This document shows positions 1-11,268 of a stretch of 46,032 nucleotides of DNA, piece by piece. This DNA comes from Microbotryum silenes-acaulis (Eukaryota; Basidiomycota; Microbotryomycetes; Microbotryales; Microbotryaceae). The stretch lies in assembly GCA_003665825.1 (NCBI GenBank), contig QPFY01000036.1, positions 1-46,032 on the forward strand. Direction: 5' to 3'. A program made the translations under genes and the position numbers. Below the pieces are notes generated by a model that saw nothing but the letters and a program-made list of their open reading frames with translations, searched no databases and was not told the origin of the DNA. How positions within the stretch are numbered: the first letter of the stretch is position 1; every line of letters begins with the position of its first letter.

Positions 1-2022
1 GCGTGGGGGCGTGACCTATGGTACGCATCCGGCGCCAGGGCGCCTGTCCGAACCGGGGGTTCGGGAATTGGGGTGTACGCATCATCCCAGGGTCTCGTCC
101 AGGAAGATTAATCATCTTCCTCATCCCAACACAACCAAACACACCGAAAGATACACAAGGAAGGTCGCAAGGTCGCAATTCCCTTCCCGCGCTCGAGAAC
201 CCCATTGGCATCCGATCGAGACATCGGAGGGGAAAAGCGCGGCCAGCGTCCTCCGACTGAGATCACAAAGCCAAACTGATACCGCAGCACACATGATCTA
301 GGCCGATCTGGTCCTTTCGAACGGGTCACTGCTGCAAGCCATATGCCTCGAATTCTGGCATATAAATTGTATCACTACGGTTGAGAGACTTAGAACACGA
401 TGACCACTGGGTTGAGGTCAATTTCCACTTCTGATCAGGAGTTGAAAGATCGCACAAGGACTCGGGGATCCTCTCGATCGCGCAAACTTGGCTCCTTTTT
501 TTTTCGCTGGTCGATCGGATAGTGATCCTCCGACGCTCCGCAACGCACTGTCAAATTAAAAGATCTCTACGTTGCGGAAGAATTGATGTTGTGCTTTGCA
601 GTGTTAAAGCATACTTTCAGTCAGGATCGTCGGCCGGGTGAGGGATGCGGGTCGCACAGGTTCGACCAGGCTTAGCGTGAAAGCTGGAAACATTTCGGTG
701 TCGAACCACGGCATGCGGCCCCAAGCAGCTCTCCTACACACGCAAGTCAAGTGCTAGAGTCCGAAAGAGCCTATAGAAGAAGGCTAGGGATGCAACTACA
801 AGGTTGAAGCCAACTCCGAATGGACCACGGCAGCATGCCATCAGCTCGGTCGGCGTGACTCGGAGCGGCGAGGAGTACAATCGACCCGGTGACTCCGCAG
901 AGATCACTGCAACGTGCTCAGGCATCCAGTTTTTGATTGCGTTCAGCAGTCAGTAGTCCAGTTCTCATGTTGGATTCAATACAAGAACATTCCGTTCAGG
1001 TTCCGCCCGGAAGCACCAAATCGGAGGCCGCAGGAAAACCCGGCAAGGATGGGTCAAGAAGATCAGATACGCACATATGAGCTCAAAGACCAAATGCTAT
1101 TGCATCAAGGAGCACATACTGACATATGTATATTTAGGGAAAGAAGGGAAAGGAGGAACGTTGCTCGCAAAGAGTCTAGGTGGTCCTTCATTCTCAATCT
1201 CGAGGAGAGCGGACAGGGCGTGGGTGGCCCAGAAGAGTTCGGATGGTTGGAGAAGCCTCCTCACACAGATCATCGGCGAATGTCAAGTCTTGGGTGGCGA
1301 AGGCAGCAGCGGCAAAGATGAGAGCCTGCATGCTCATTGACAAGCGATGATCGGTCGCACCAAGTTGGGTTGAGGTCCGGGTCGATGCAGAGGAGATCAA
1401 AGTCGAGCAGAGCAAGTCCCGCCGAAGAAGTCTGGATCCTCAATTGGAAGAGACGATGATCATTCATCCATGAGAGCGAGAAACGGTTTGGAGCGAGTCG
1501 GAGTCTAAAGAGTCGATCTAAGCGCAGGCCGGAATCTGAGACCTGGTGGAGCAAATGAAAAGTCGCACATAAGCAAGAGTGCACATACTTGCAACACAGG
1601 GTATGGAGGAAGAGAAGGCCCTTAGGTTGAAGGCACGCACTGACCTTTCGGACGTGTGCTCGCTTAGCAAAATGCCAAACGAGTTTGTCGACACCAAGCG
1701 AGGTGAGTGCAAGAAGAAGCGGAAGCGAGAGGAGATGGAACACCGTGCGACGCTGAGCGCAGTCCACGACCAAATGACCAGGCTTGCTGCCGCGTGTATG
1801 ATCGTGCAACTCGCATATGTGGGATGCTGATCGCACGTATGAAGCTGGTCGAGCGAATCGCCGAGATCGATTGAGAGTGCGAATGATCGTCACGGTCCAA
1901 CGCCGAATGGTGTGGACTCGGAGAAGCCCGAGTCGTGAGTGTATGATCCAACGTGGGCACCGTAGGATCGAGTTCGAGTAAGATATGAAGCAATGAGGTG
2001 GTGTTGTGTGGCAAATCTCGAG
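1..2022. other. No recognisable gene
   Basis: Only short overlapping open frames on both strands are present, and none has a domain I recognise. One stretch at 1579-1830 (+) gives a charged, lysine/arginine-rich peptide that could be a decayed exon, but I cannot assign it. The minus-strand frame at 1270-1893 is cysteine/leucine/histidine rich and looks like noise. No TSDs or terminal repeats were seen here. The stretch ends where the FunK1 inverted repeat begins. Confidence 0.5.
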
Positions 2023-3473
2023 AGGTCAGTGAGATCAAAGACAAGATTTTGGTGCGGGGCTATGGGTTTCATTTCGTTGGTCCAAGGCCACGCATTTTGA
2101 TACCTGGGACAGGAAAATACACCTGATCCATTTCCAAAAACAACACCCCTAAGAGCAAAACATGAATGATGTAAGGGCCCTCCCAGATTACGACTTGGGC
2201 CAGAAACTCTGCGCAGTCGATTGAATGAAGGCACGCTGGCGCAGTCATTTTCATCCTGGAAGTATACTGGAAAGGACGAAAATAGCCTGGGTATCTATTG
2301 CAATAATTGGAACTAACAACGAGCAACAATTTAAGCCCAAAGCAAAGGTGGTCACTTCACAGCAAGGGAAGCAGCTGCTCAATGTCCGAGATGATGGACT
2401 CGTGCGACATCGCCTTGGATGGACCCCACAACTTTCCCAGTTGGGTATCTTCCGCAGCCACCTTGAAACCAAAAAAACCGGCTGTCGAGGCCGCAATTGC
2501 ATCTCAAGATGCTGAGGATTAGCTGGATGCTTGGGAATCGATGTGCGCAGCCCTCGAGTGCGGATTCGTACGTGGTGTCGATGCGAAGCATATACTTGAG
2601 GGCATAGACTAGGTCCGCTTCTGGGCTGTTCCAGCGCCGCCAGATGGTTTCACCCTTTGGCGTCATCACGAGGACTTCCTCATCGCCCTGGTAAGGCTCG
2701 CGGAACGAAGATCCCATTACGACGTAGAAGAGCGACTCGATGTCGTGCCACCGTTCGTGGACGACACCGAGCGGCTGTTCTGGCTGGGCGAGGATCGAGC
2801 AGGCGGAGGTAGGGCCAGGTGCCCTGTCAGACGTCGTATAGTCCAAAGGTTAGTGCTGGTCAGAAACTTCATTCGGAGAAACATACAGAGGGGAGGACGC
2901 ACGGATCGTATTCTGTGGTGCAGCTCGGTGCAAGGTCGATCATGCGGGACGGCGAGGTGATAGTCGATAAGGACGCCGAAACCGTCGCGGTCGATGACGA
3001 CATTGCCGTACGAAATATCCCGGTGAATATACCCCAGCCTGTACAGGTTTCGGTGTCCTGCAGTGGCGTGGAAAGGGGCGTGTCGGCTAGGGGAGCGCAA
3101 ACGCAAGGCCGCCCAGTTGATTCCCGTGCTCACCTTTGACGACTCCAAGTACGGCCTGGGCGAGTTCCCTGGTCGTGGTCGCCGTGTTGAGGGGCCGATA
3201 ACACTGTCGGTGGAAGACCACCTCGAGTGCCCGGGGCCCGATATCATCGAAGCTTTCATCATCACCGAGGAAAGTTGGAAGCGTGCGGAAGTCATCTCGG
3301 TAGATGCCGGCGCTAAGGCTTAAACCCTCGGTGTCGATACGCGACGCAGCGTGCATCTTGCGACGTAGGGCAATCGCATCGTCGAGGCGGGATTGCTCGA
3401 CCCATGCGACTGTCATAGCGTACTCGGTGGCAGAGGTAGGCAAGCTGATCGACGTGGGGTCGACAGGCGCGTG
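2023..3473 (-). repeat. Left arm of FunK1 inverted repeat
   Basis: This 1.45-kb stretch is the reverse complement of 8105-9562, with scattered substitutions and small indels. It covers the C-terminal kinase lobe, both introns and about 330 bp downstream of the kinase stop. The arms are separated by about 4.6 kb. The left arm is continuous with the full-length gene, so it is probably the source copy. Confidence 0.85.
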
Positions 3474-4912
3474 TCTTGCGGAAACGCGGAAAGCGGAGGT
3501 TGCACGACCCAGGCAGCTTCGGCGTCGGAAGAGGAGCTCCTGGATCTCGAGATCTGAGATATCGCCAAGCTCGGACTCGAAGTCGTGGGCGCGGGGTGGG
3601 AGAAACTTGTCCGAGACGACAAAATTGCCGAAACCATCGTCGACCTCGTTCGTCGAGGCCAGCATCCCGAGCCCGTTGTCGTCGAGTTCGATGAGGTGTG
3701 ACAGCACGCGCCGGAGCAGCACCGCGTCCTCACCGCACCTGCGGGCGCTCGTCGTGAACACCCCACACGCGTTGACGAGGTAGACTTGAAGTACGTCCCC
3801 GCAAAGGGTGACCCCGATCGCGTGGGCGCGGAGCGCGGTCGTGCAGATCATGTGTAGCCGCCTAAGCACTTGGTTACGCGCTTCTGCGCTCTTCGTGTCG
3901 CTCTCTTTCACCTCAATCGCCACTGCAATCTGCGAGTATGCGCGTTGAGGCGACGGGGGCGTGCCTTCCGTCGACTTTGGGTGCTCTGACTGCGCCCAAA
4001 CGAACGGAAGATCGGGGGAAGCGGCCACCGCCGCATGCGTCAATATGACGGCGTCGGGCGTCTTCTCCTGCTCCCCGCGATCGGGCGCCAGCTTAATGTG
4101 GCTACCCGAGTTGCCGCATCCGACCAGACGTCGATCACCAGTCTACACCCGGGTGCATCAATGATCGGGACACAGTGGTCAGTCATACTCGTGCGGTCGA
4201 AGCCAAGCGATAGCATCGGGGCACTCACCACATCCTTGATCGCGTTAGCGATCTCTCTCATCGCAGCCTCCGTCCCCAATTGTCTGGTGGGCTGGGGGAT
4301 CTTGGCCTCGTACTTCGAAGGCGTGGCAAGAAAGTACTTGTCCATCGCCTTCGAGAGTCGAGGTTTGCCCATGTGGGCAAAGAGCTGTTGCTCCCTCGCT
4401 TCCGCCGTGGCCGACATCGACACAACGGGACTCGACTTCATCGGACTCGAGCGTGGTAAAGCATCGACGAGGCCCGACATGCCTGACAGGCCTACGGCCT
4501 CGCTTGAGCGACCTGCTCGCCCTGGCCGAGTCTTGTCGTGGATGATGGGCCCGCGTATCGGCGTTAATGGGGCGCGAGCCGACGAGCTGGGCAGGTGGGT
4601 CGGAAGCGATTGGGTGGCGGCTGGGGCGGGGGGCGCAAGAGCAGACGTGCCAACCGACGGGCGTGGCGCGCGGTCTCTGGCGTTGACGCGCATCGATTCC
4701 GCTTGGGCGGGGGACGCGGCGTTGGGCATCTGCATCAGTCGCGCGCTTCTTCGGTTCTCGGGCCCCGACGACGCCTCGCCCGAGATAGAGTGGTCCGAGC
4801 GCCGGGCGGCCTGACTAGGCACTGCAATTACCGTCGGGTCCAGTCCATAGGTCAATAATGTTGGATCAACACTGAACAGCCAGACCACGCGGAACGAACA
4901 GTAGGAGGGCAT
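2357..4912 (-). pseudogene. Fungal-type protein kinase (FunK1), frameshifted
   Basis: FunK1 kinases (PF17667) are fungus-specific, eukaryotic-type protein kinases expanded in basidiomycetes; their substrates are largely unknown. The gene reads from about 4912 through a low-complexity Ser/Ala/Pro N-terminus, an N-lobe region containing DAPGCRLVIDVW, and the catalytic loop HRDISYGNVVID. LIDYHLA follows at the DFG position, then GTW and WHDIESLFYVV in the C-lobe. Introns are at 3058-3133 (GTGAGC...CTGCAG) and 2824-2902 (GTGCGT...CTGACAG). Around 4080-4100 the frame changes, by a very short intron or an indel. Compared with the copy at 8105-9562, this one has an extra base near 2805 and seven rather than six A at 2471-2477. 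Both shift the C-lobe frame, so a normal product is unlikely. Sequencing error in the homopolymer is possible. The expected stop is 2357-2359. Confidence 0.8.
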
Positions 4913-7241
4913 TCTGACTCACTGTTGTGCAGTCTGTTCAGACTCGAATGTCGATCCACTTGGAGCTCTGTGGTTCACAGACGGACGAAGAATGGTGGAT
5001 GGACTCGGATGGGGGAGCGAAGATGTACTGCAGTGGCTGGTCAAAGGAAGGGATGCAGGTCGCCTTTCGCCATCGCAGTCCGTCGCGCTGTCGCGCTGCA
5101 GTACTCTGCAGCTGGGCCGAAATCATTTCTAGGCGCGTGCGCGGTTTGGACCGGTTTAGGACCCAAAATCCTGAATCTCGTCGAGGCGCCTTTGTGAAAG
5201 TCGAGATTCTGGGACCATTTGCAAATCTCGACACAATTTTAGCCTAATTTCAGCAGCCTTCGGCGTGACCTCTCGCCGGAGGGCCTTTAGATTGCACTGG
5301 AAAAGCAATCACTTGACACTTTCTAGCTTAGGTTTTGTAACTGGGAGCTGGGAATCTATCTTTCTATCTATCTACATCTGCATATAATGGATTGCACGAC
5401 AATTTACAAAACGCCTCCATGAAATAAGGTTCTCAGACGCGCGCGCGCGCCGATCTTTTCTTCCCACCCACGGTCCGGCGGTGCACCGCGGCGGAGCTCG
5501 CAACGACCTTCATTTACGCTGGGCGCGTCGCGCCCTCCCAGAGGGAGGGGATTTGATGAGCTTAACCCGAGCCGACCCGCGGCTGAGTCTCAGCTTGTTG
5601 CTGACGTGATCCAGCAGTCGTGCTGGGTGCCGGAGCATAACCCCGAAATGACATTGACTTTTGCGTGTAGCGAACAAGGTTTTCGGTGGTCGTGCTCGGA
5701 GTCAGCGTGCATTGCCAGGTGTCTGCATCTCACACACACGAAAAAGCCAGTCTCGGGTCTTCCTAGACGTGTTCAAAGCCGCAGCGCTTCGGAGCGCAAG
5801 CTTCCATCGGAGTCGGGATGCCCCCTGCAAAATCGCACCCACGAGCGGAGGGGTGCAGCGCAAAGGCTGTAGCTTGGCATACAGGGGTTAACCCCATAGA
5901 GTGTTTGGACATGCAAGAGTTACGCCCCGAGAGCCTTTGATCCCGGAGCCCGAAGGTGTAGGTATTGCCTTTGCAGCGCGGGATGAAATGAGTCGGCGCT
6001 CGGAAGCGGGCCCGCGAGCGAGTCAAGGCGCTCTCGACGACTGCCAGGCGAAAATGAGCGGAACGCCGGCGACGAGGTGGAGCGCCACGCGCATACAGCT
6101 GCAGCCACCGCGAAAGCGTCACACAGGTATGCACAGGAGTATTTTTGCCCGTATCGATGCTGTCGCTGTATGGATGTCAAGCTCTGGGGTGAAGAGTCTC
6201 GACCCTCGCTTGAAGAAATCTGCGATCGAGATGACTGATTGCAGTACTAAGTCTAAGCCCAAGAAAGGCTCCCCCCCAGGGAAGAGCTTAATATACTCTG
6301 TTAGAAACTCCAAGTCCGGGGAATGCATAGAGGGAAAGTAACGTTTTTGGCATAATTCCGTCTTTCTCAATTGTGGTCGCTTCCCGATCCCCCAAGTCGG
6401 GAAATCAACAGACCGCTCGTTGTATTACGTATACATCATAGTCCAGGTGCTCTTGGTTAATCAACTGAGATACTTTGAACTAGCTCCAACACAATTGTGG
6501 TACATAATTATCCAGCCCTTACCGCTGTACAGTAGCGGCGCACGCTCTTTTGCCGCCCCGAATCGATCGGCAACCCCGCCAGCGCAGAACACCGTGACCG
6601 ACGTGAGCTGGGCGCAGTACTTGGTGAGAAGTGGTTGAGGAAGCTGCCCATCTGTGTAATAGCGATGTAGGCAAGCGAGGGGGTCCGGAAAACCTCGAAG
6701 AGCGACGAAAATCGGTGCCGTTCGAGCACAAGGCGAGCGTGCAAGTCTTCGGCCAGTCAAAGAGGCGAAAGTTGCGACAGAGGTGAAACTCTTCGACGCT
6801 TGTTCAAGTACAAAATCATAGATGTGCTCTATTGGGTCCTGCTCCAGTGAAAGGGTGGCGCAGAGCACGTCCCTTGGAGGTTGTAGCTCGTGTCTTGATC
6901 AAACTCGACGTCAGTGCAAGGTCCGCCGGTTGGGTGCTTCACACTTCGAACGCTGCACAGGACCGCCATGCGCAGCACAACTATGGGTTGGGTCGATCAC
7001 TGACCCAGTAACCGCTGGTCCGCGGTTTGGTCACGACGCGCTTGCGCGACGAGAAACGGCGAGTCTGCGAAGACTCGAGAGGAACGCTTCTTCAAAATAA
7101 TGATTACTCGACGAGTCCCGGATCTCGCGTCACGGAAAGGAAGTGGAAACGGAATCCGTTCGGGCAGAGAGCATCAGGGCGGGCCGTCTCTGACCGTCTC
7201 TCTCTTCACTCAGTCGCTCACTTTAAGGCTCTGAGCTCACC
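4913..7241. other. Intergenic, no assignable gene
   Basis: This stretch starts upstream of the FunK1 N-terminus. Two minus-strand frames, 6119-6370 (83 codons) and 6461-6868 (135 codons), have fairly normal amino-acid composition and could be exons of an unrecognised gene. I see no motif, no clear start context and no partner exon. A (GC)n run lies near 5441-5451 and a short TATC-rich run near 5359-5372. Confidence 0.35.
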
Positions 7242-7956
7242 ATGGCATTTGGCCAGCTCAACATCGTTCTAAAGACTGTTGTATTAATTAAATCTAGTGG
7301 TGCATCTACCCTCACGAGCACTCGAAGCATTCCGACATCGGCTTTGACAGGACGCCGCATCTCCCTCGCGTCGTCGCTGCCTCCCGAGTTTGTCAAATTG
7401 ATCGGTCTGGTTCTCATAGGCGAAAAGCCCATAATCAGACCACCACACCGGTATCGGAGTGTTTAGCTCCTCTCCCCATCATATGACACCGGTTGACGAC
7501 CACGACCTTTCCTTCAATAAATCTATGCCACCCATCCCACTCAGATGTCCCGAACTTCCACATCTCGGAGTGGCATGCTCCGTGCGCTCCATCCCACACA
7601 GGCTTCGACCGCCTCGTCTGGCCCAGCATCCGCACATTTCACATCGCCCGTACGGACCCAAACGTGGCGCTTTACGTGATCGAGTGCCTTGAAATGCCAG
7701 CGCTCTTCCCAAGTCTTGCTCTACCTCGACCAGATGGGCCTTCGCTCATCACCGCTTTTCGCCGCTACAGGTACACATCTCGCCTCGATGGTCTTGAGCT
7801 GCGTCGGTTTCTAGCGACAGCACTTCTACTGTTCGAGAGAACCCTGAGACTAAATCTGATCCATTGCCAGGCGTTGCGAGTCGCATCGCTGGCTTCAGCC
7901 GAGTTCCGTCGCGTTCCTCGCGTTCCTCGTCGAGCAGCTCAGCTCACCCTCCGCTA
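7242..7956 (+). pseudogene. Possible F-box-like gene remnant
   Basis: The frame opening at 7242 (MAFGQLN...) contains SLPPEFVKLIGLVL, which resembles the start of a fungal F-box (LPxEhhxxIhxxL). It closes soon after. The longer frame from 7493 continues with leucine-rich segments such as WPSIRTFHIA and CLEMPALFPSLAL, reminiscent of the repeat-like body of fungal F-box proteins. The pieces lie in different frames, so introns or frameshifts would be needed. The assignment rests on weak pattern resemblance only. It stops at the inverted repeat at 7957. Confidence 0.25.
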
Positions 7957-8107
7957 CACCGTCCCGACTCGAACCGCGCTGATCACGGCGGCTACGCACG
8001 CGAACGACATGGTACAGGCGCCGTGCTTGTTCAGCAGATGGTACCTCACCGTCCCGCAAGAAAAGGGGACCTTTTCGGGGCAGCAGATGGAAGGTAGTGT
8101 GGACACA
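7957..8107 (+). repeat. 150-bp inverted repeat, left copy
   Basis: This is the reverse complement of 9729-9878, with few differences. The pair encloses the truncated FunK1 copy, like terminal inverted repeats around cargo. Both copies keep an open frame reading THANDMVQAPCLFS...VPQEKGTFSGQQ, so the unit may itself derive from a coding exon that I do not recognise. Confidence 0.75.
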
Positions 8108-9219
8108 CGCGCCTGTCGACCCCACGTCGATCAGCTTGCCTACATCTTCCACCTAGTACGCCATGACAGTCGCATGGGTCGAGCAATCCCGCCTCGACGA
8201 TGCGATTGCCCTACGTCGCAAGATGCACGCTGCGTCGCGTATCGACACCGAGGGTTTAAGCCTTAGCGCCGGCATCTACCGGGACGACTTCCGCACGCTT
8301 CCAACTTTCTTCGGTGATGATGAAAGCTTCGATGATATTGAGCCCCGGGCACTCGAGGTGGTCTTCCACCGACAGTGTTATCGGCCCCTCAACACGGCGA
8401 CCACGACCAGGGAACTCGCCCAGGCCGTACTTGGAGTCGTCAAAGGTGAGCACGGGAATCAACTGGGCGGCCTTGCGTTTGCGCTCCCTAGCCGACACGC
8501 CCCTTTCCACGCCACTGCAGGACACCGAAACCTGTACAGGCTGGGGTATATTCACCGGGATATTTCGTACGGCAATGTCGTCATCGACCGCGACGGTTTC
8601 GGCGTCCTTATCGACTATCACCTCGCCGTCCCGCATGATCGACCTTGCACCGAGCTGCACCACAGAATACGATCCGTGCGTCCTCCCCTCTGTATGTTTC
8701 TCCGAATGAAGTTTCTGACCAGCACTAACCTTTGGACTATACGACGTCTGACAGGGCACCTGGCCCTACCTCGCCTGCTCGATCCTCGCCCAGCCAGAAC
8801 AGCCGCTCGGTGTCGTCCACGAACGGTGGCACGACATCGAGTCGCTCTTCTACGTCGTAATGGGATCTTCGTTCCGCGAGCCTTACCAGGGCGATGAGGA
8901 AGTCCTCGTGATGACGCCAAAGGGTGAAACCATCTGGCGGCGCTGGAACAGCCCAGAAGCGGACCTAGTCTATGCCCTCAAGTATATGCTTCGCATCGAC
9001 ACCAGGTATCACACCCTTTTGAGAGGCTGCGCACAACGATGGACGAGCATCAAGCAACTGGTCGACATCTTGAGACGCAATTGCGGCCTCGATAGCCGGT
9101 TCCTTGGTCTCGAGGTGGCTGAGGAAGATTCCGAACTGGGGGAGTTGTGGGGTCCATCCAAGGCGATGTCGCACGAGTCCATCATCTCGGACATTGAGCA
9201 GCTGCTTCCCTTGTTCTGA
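8105..9219 (+). pseudogene. Truncated FunK1 kinase copy
   Basis: This is the 3' half of a FunK1 kinase gene, lacking the whole N-terminal region present in the minus-strand copy at 2357-4912. Its frame carries an in-frame TAG at 8154-8156, where the other copy has a GAG codon. After that it is open. Introns 8446-8520 (GTGAGC...CTGCAG) and 8676-8754 (GTGCGT...CTGACAG, with CTAAC branch site) lead from HRDISYGNVVID and LIDYHLA to GTWPYLACSIL and WHDIESLFYVVMG. The protein ends ...IEQLLPLF with stop at 9217-9219. It preserves the intact C-lobe frame that the full-length copy has lost. Without an N-lobe it cannot be a functional kinase. Confidence 0.8.
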
Positions 9220-9562
9220 AGTGACCACCTTGCGCTGGGCTTAGATATAGTTGCTCGTTGTTAGTTCCGATTATTGCAATAGATACCCAAGGTCGATTTC
9301 CGTCCGTTGCAGTATAATTCCAGGCTGGAAATAGGACTGCGCCAGCAGTGCCTTCATTCGGCTCGACTGCGCAGAGTTTCTGGGCTAAGTCGTAATCTGG
9401 GAGGGCCCTTACATCATTCACGTTTTGCTCATAGGAATGTTGTTTTTGGAAATTTATCAGGTTGATTGTCCTGTCCCGTGTATCGAAACGTAGCCTTGAA
9501 CCAATGAAATGAAACCCAAAGCCCTGCATCAGAATCCTGTCTTTGATCTCACTGACCCTGCA
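8105..9562 (+). repeat. Right arm of FunK1 inverted repeat
   Basis: This is the inverted partner of 2023-3473. The upstream breakpoint falls inside the kinase N-lobe coding sequence, just after GTGTGGACAC, where the 150-bp repeat ends. The downstream breakpoint is about 340 bp past the kinase stop. Confidence 0.85.
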
Positions 9563-9728
9563 GAGGGCCCAGCCAACCTAGGTCAAGTGCGAGGACGGTC
9601 AATTTCAAGAAACGCAACGCTCGAACGAGACCGTATCATCACCAACTATTCATGTTTATGCAGCAGCGAATGCTTCTTTCGCGACATGACCGAGTCCCAA
9701 AGTCCGTTGATCTCTAGATGCGCCGACT
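9563..9728. other. Unique spacer between FunK1 copy and inverted repeat
   Basis: These 166 bp have no recognised coding content or repeats. They lie between the duplicated kinase segment and the right-hand copy of the 150-bp inverted repeat. Confidence 0.4.
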
Positions 9729-9878
9729 GTGTCCACACTACCTTCCATCTGCTGCCCCGAAAAGGTCCCCTTTTCTTGCGGGACGGGGAGGTACCATAGG
9801 CTGAACAAGCACGGCGCCTGTACCATGTCGTTCGCGTGCGTGGCCGCCGTGATCAACGCGGTTCGAGTCGGGACGGTG
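9729..9878 (-). repeat. 150-bp inverted repeat, right copy
   Basis: This is the reverse complement of 7957-8107. Homology on the outer side begins at CACCGTCCCGACTCG and on the inner side ends at GTGTCCACAC. I saw no short direct repeat immediately outside the pair, so transposase-type insertion is not demonstrated. Confidence 0.75.
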
Positions 9879-9908
9879 CTGCGAGTGCGGCTGCTCCCAC
9901 CCCTCTCT

Positions 9909-10060
9909 CAAATGCCACAGGAAGCTCTCGCGAGCTTCTTTGCAGGCCAGGCGCGGGAGTCTGTGGTATTTGACAGGCGGGGCGCGGGTGTGTCAAATAC
10001 CACAGATCGCGCGAGCTTCTTTGCAGGGGTCTCTCGGGAGTCTGTGGCATGTGGTATTTG
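9909..10060. repeat. Cluster of hairpins and short direct repeats
   Basis: A perfect 15-bp stem lies at 9961-9975 (CTGTGGTATTTGACA) and 9991-10005, around a 15-base GC-rich loop. A second palindrome, GAAGCTC-TCGC-GAGCTTC, lies at 9921-9938. The motif GCGAGCTTCTTTGCAG occurs at about 9930 and again at about 10012. CAAATGCCACAG and CTGTGGCATGTGG flank the set. A TATATATA tract follows at 10071-10078. This could be an operator-rich promoter region or the subterminal region of a transposon; the sequence does not decide. Confidence 0.6.
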
Positions 10061-10078
10061 GGAATTGCCCATATATAT

Positions 10079-10401
10079 AGGCATATTTACCAACCGCCGG
10101 ATGTCTCACCGGCTTCATTGAAGCTCTCCTGATCTGGTTTCCAAATTCGATCACGAAGCCGCGCGCGCTGGACTTTCCACCGCTGCCGACCTTGGCCGGA
10201 CCAAGATCATATTCCTTTGTGTTTACGAAGTATTCACCTACCTTCTCGGAACCGCTCTGCTCCTGGTCACGATATATACGGTCTACTTACTGGTCAAGAG
10301 GCGCACCTCGCAGAATGATCGTGGCGAAATGGATGAGGCCGAGGAGGTACAGTTGTCGACTATCGCCGACGGTCCCATCGGCGAGCAGATCCCTGACGTC
10401 A
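10079..10401 (+). repeat. Left arm of membrane-gene palindrome
   Basis: This is a near-identical inverted copy of 10452-10783, with a spacer of about 50 bp. On the plus strand it encodes a degraded version of the same last exon (FLCVYEVFTYLLGTALLLV...). It lacks 9 bp that the right arm has between LLV and KRR. It has no upstream exons on this side, so it is a dead partial duplicate. Confidence 0.8.
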
Positions 10402-11268
10402 ACGCGCGTCGGTGTTGCGGTCGTCGTCCATGGCCGGCATGGCCGGCGCGATGACGTCAGGGGTCGGCCCGCTGATGTGACCGTCGGCGATAGTCGACAA
10501 CTGTATCTCCTCAGCCAAGTCCATTTCGCGACGAACATTGGGCGAGGTGCGCCTCTTGACCCGTATGACCAGCAAGTAGACCGTGTATATGGTGACGAGG
10601 AGCACAGCGGTTCCGAGAAGGTAGGTGAATACTTCGTAAACACAAAGGAATATGATCTTGGTCCGGTCAAGGTCGGCAGCGGTGGGAAGTCCAGCGCGCG
10701 CGGCTTCGTGATCGAATTTGGAAACCAGATCAGGAGAGCTTCAATGAAGCCGGTGAGACATCCGGCGGTTGGTAGATATGCCTCTACTAAGAGTCAACTA
10801 GATACCAAAGATCAATCAGTCGACACCATTCGTACGAGATTTCTCAATCTGAGCACACTTACCGCAGCCATCGGGGTTCGTCGCGGCCAATCGGTGGCCG
10901 GGGGATTTACAGAAAGGCGATGACATCAGCGGCGAACGAAGTGAAACCGACGGCGAAGCGGTATGCTTCGACGAAAAATGGCAACGCTACGAAGAAAACA
11001 ATTGTCGACACGAAAACGAAGAACTTGATCGCTTCGTCAGCTGTAAAGCGCTCAACGAGGGTCAGTCTAGTTCACTCGAGCTATAATTCGGGTACTCATT
11101 CCAGGCTTGTCTCGAGCAGCTGGAGCTACTTAGGGTCGTCAAACCGGCGCCGCGAGAAGCGTTCAGTCGACTCACCGTCGAACGTACAGTGCCATCCTCC
11201 CGAACACTGATGAAACATTCCTCGATAGTAGTCGGGGCAGTGGGGGGAAGCCAAGACTTCAAAGACAT
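10399..11268 (-). CDS. Putative multi-pass membrane protein, intron-containing
   Basis: I do not recognise the family. The first exon probably starts at 11268 (MSLKSWLPPTAPTT...) and ends at a GTGAGT donor at about 11175. An internal exon opening near 11040 after a CTTTACAG acceptor encodes ADEAIKFFVFVSTIVFFVAL and FFVEAYRFAVGFTSFAADV, two likely membrane segments. The last exon encodes KIIFLCVYEVFTYLLGTAVL, then VTIYTVYLLVIRVKRR, a membrane segment with a basic cytosolic anchor. An acidic/Pro/Ala tail ends at the stop 10399-10401. The acceptor of the last intron is unclear and a TAA follows AFL in the middle exon, so either an intron starts there or the gene is broken. The last exon lies in a palindrome arm, and the stop lies beyond the centre. 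Confidence 0.5.
10452..10783 (-). repeat. Right arm of membrane-gene palindrome
   Basis: This arm belongs to the apparently original minus-strand gene and contains its last coding exon and part of the preceding intron. The palindrome ends at GGCATAT(C/T)TACCAACC on both sides. Confidence 0.8.

Noticed and set aside
1270..1893. 207-codon minus-strand frame
   Set aside because: Composition is Cys/His/Leu/Arg rich and irregular with no motif, and overlapping frames of similar length exist. Treated as chance.
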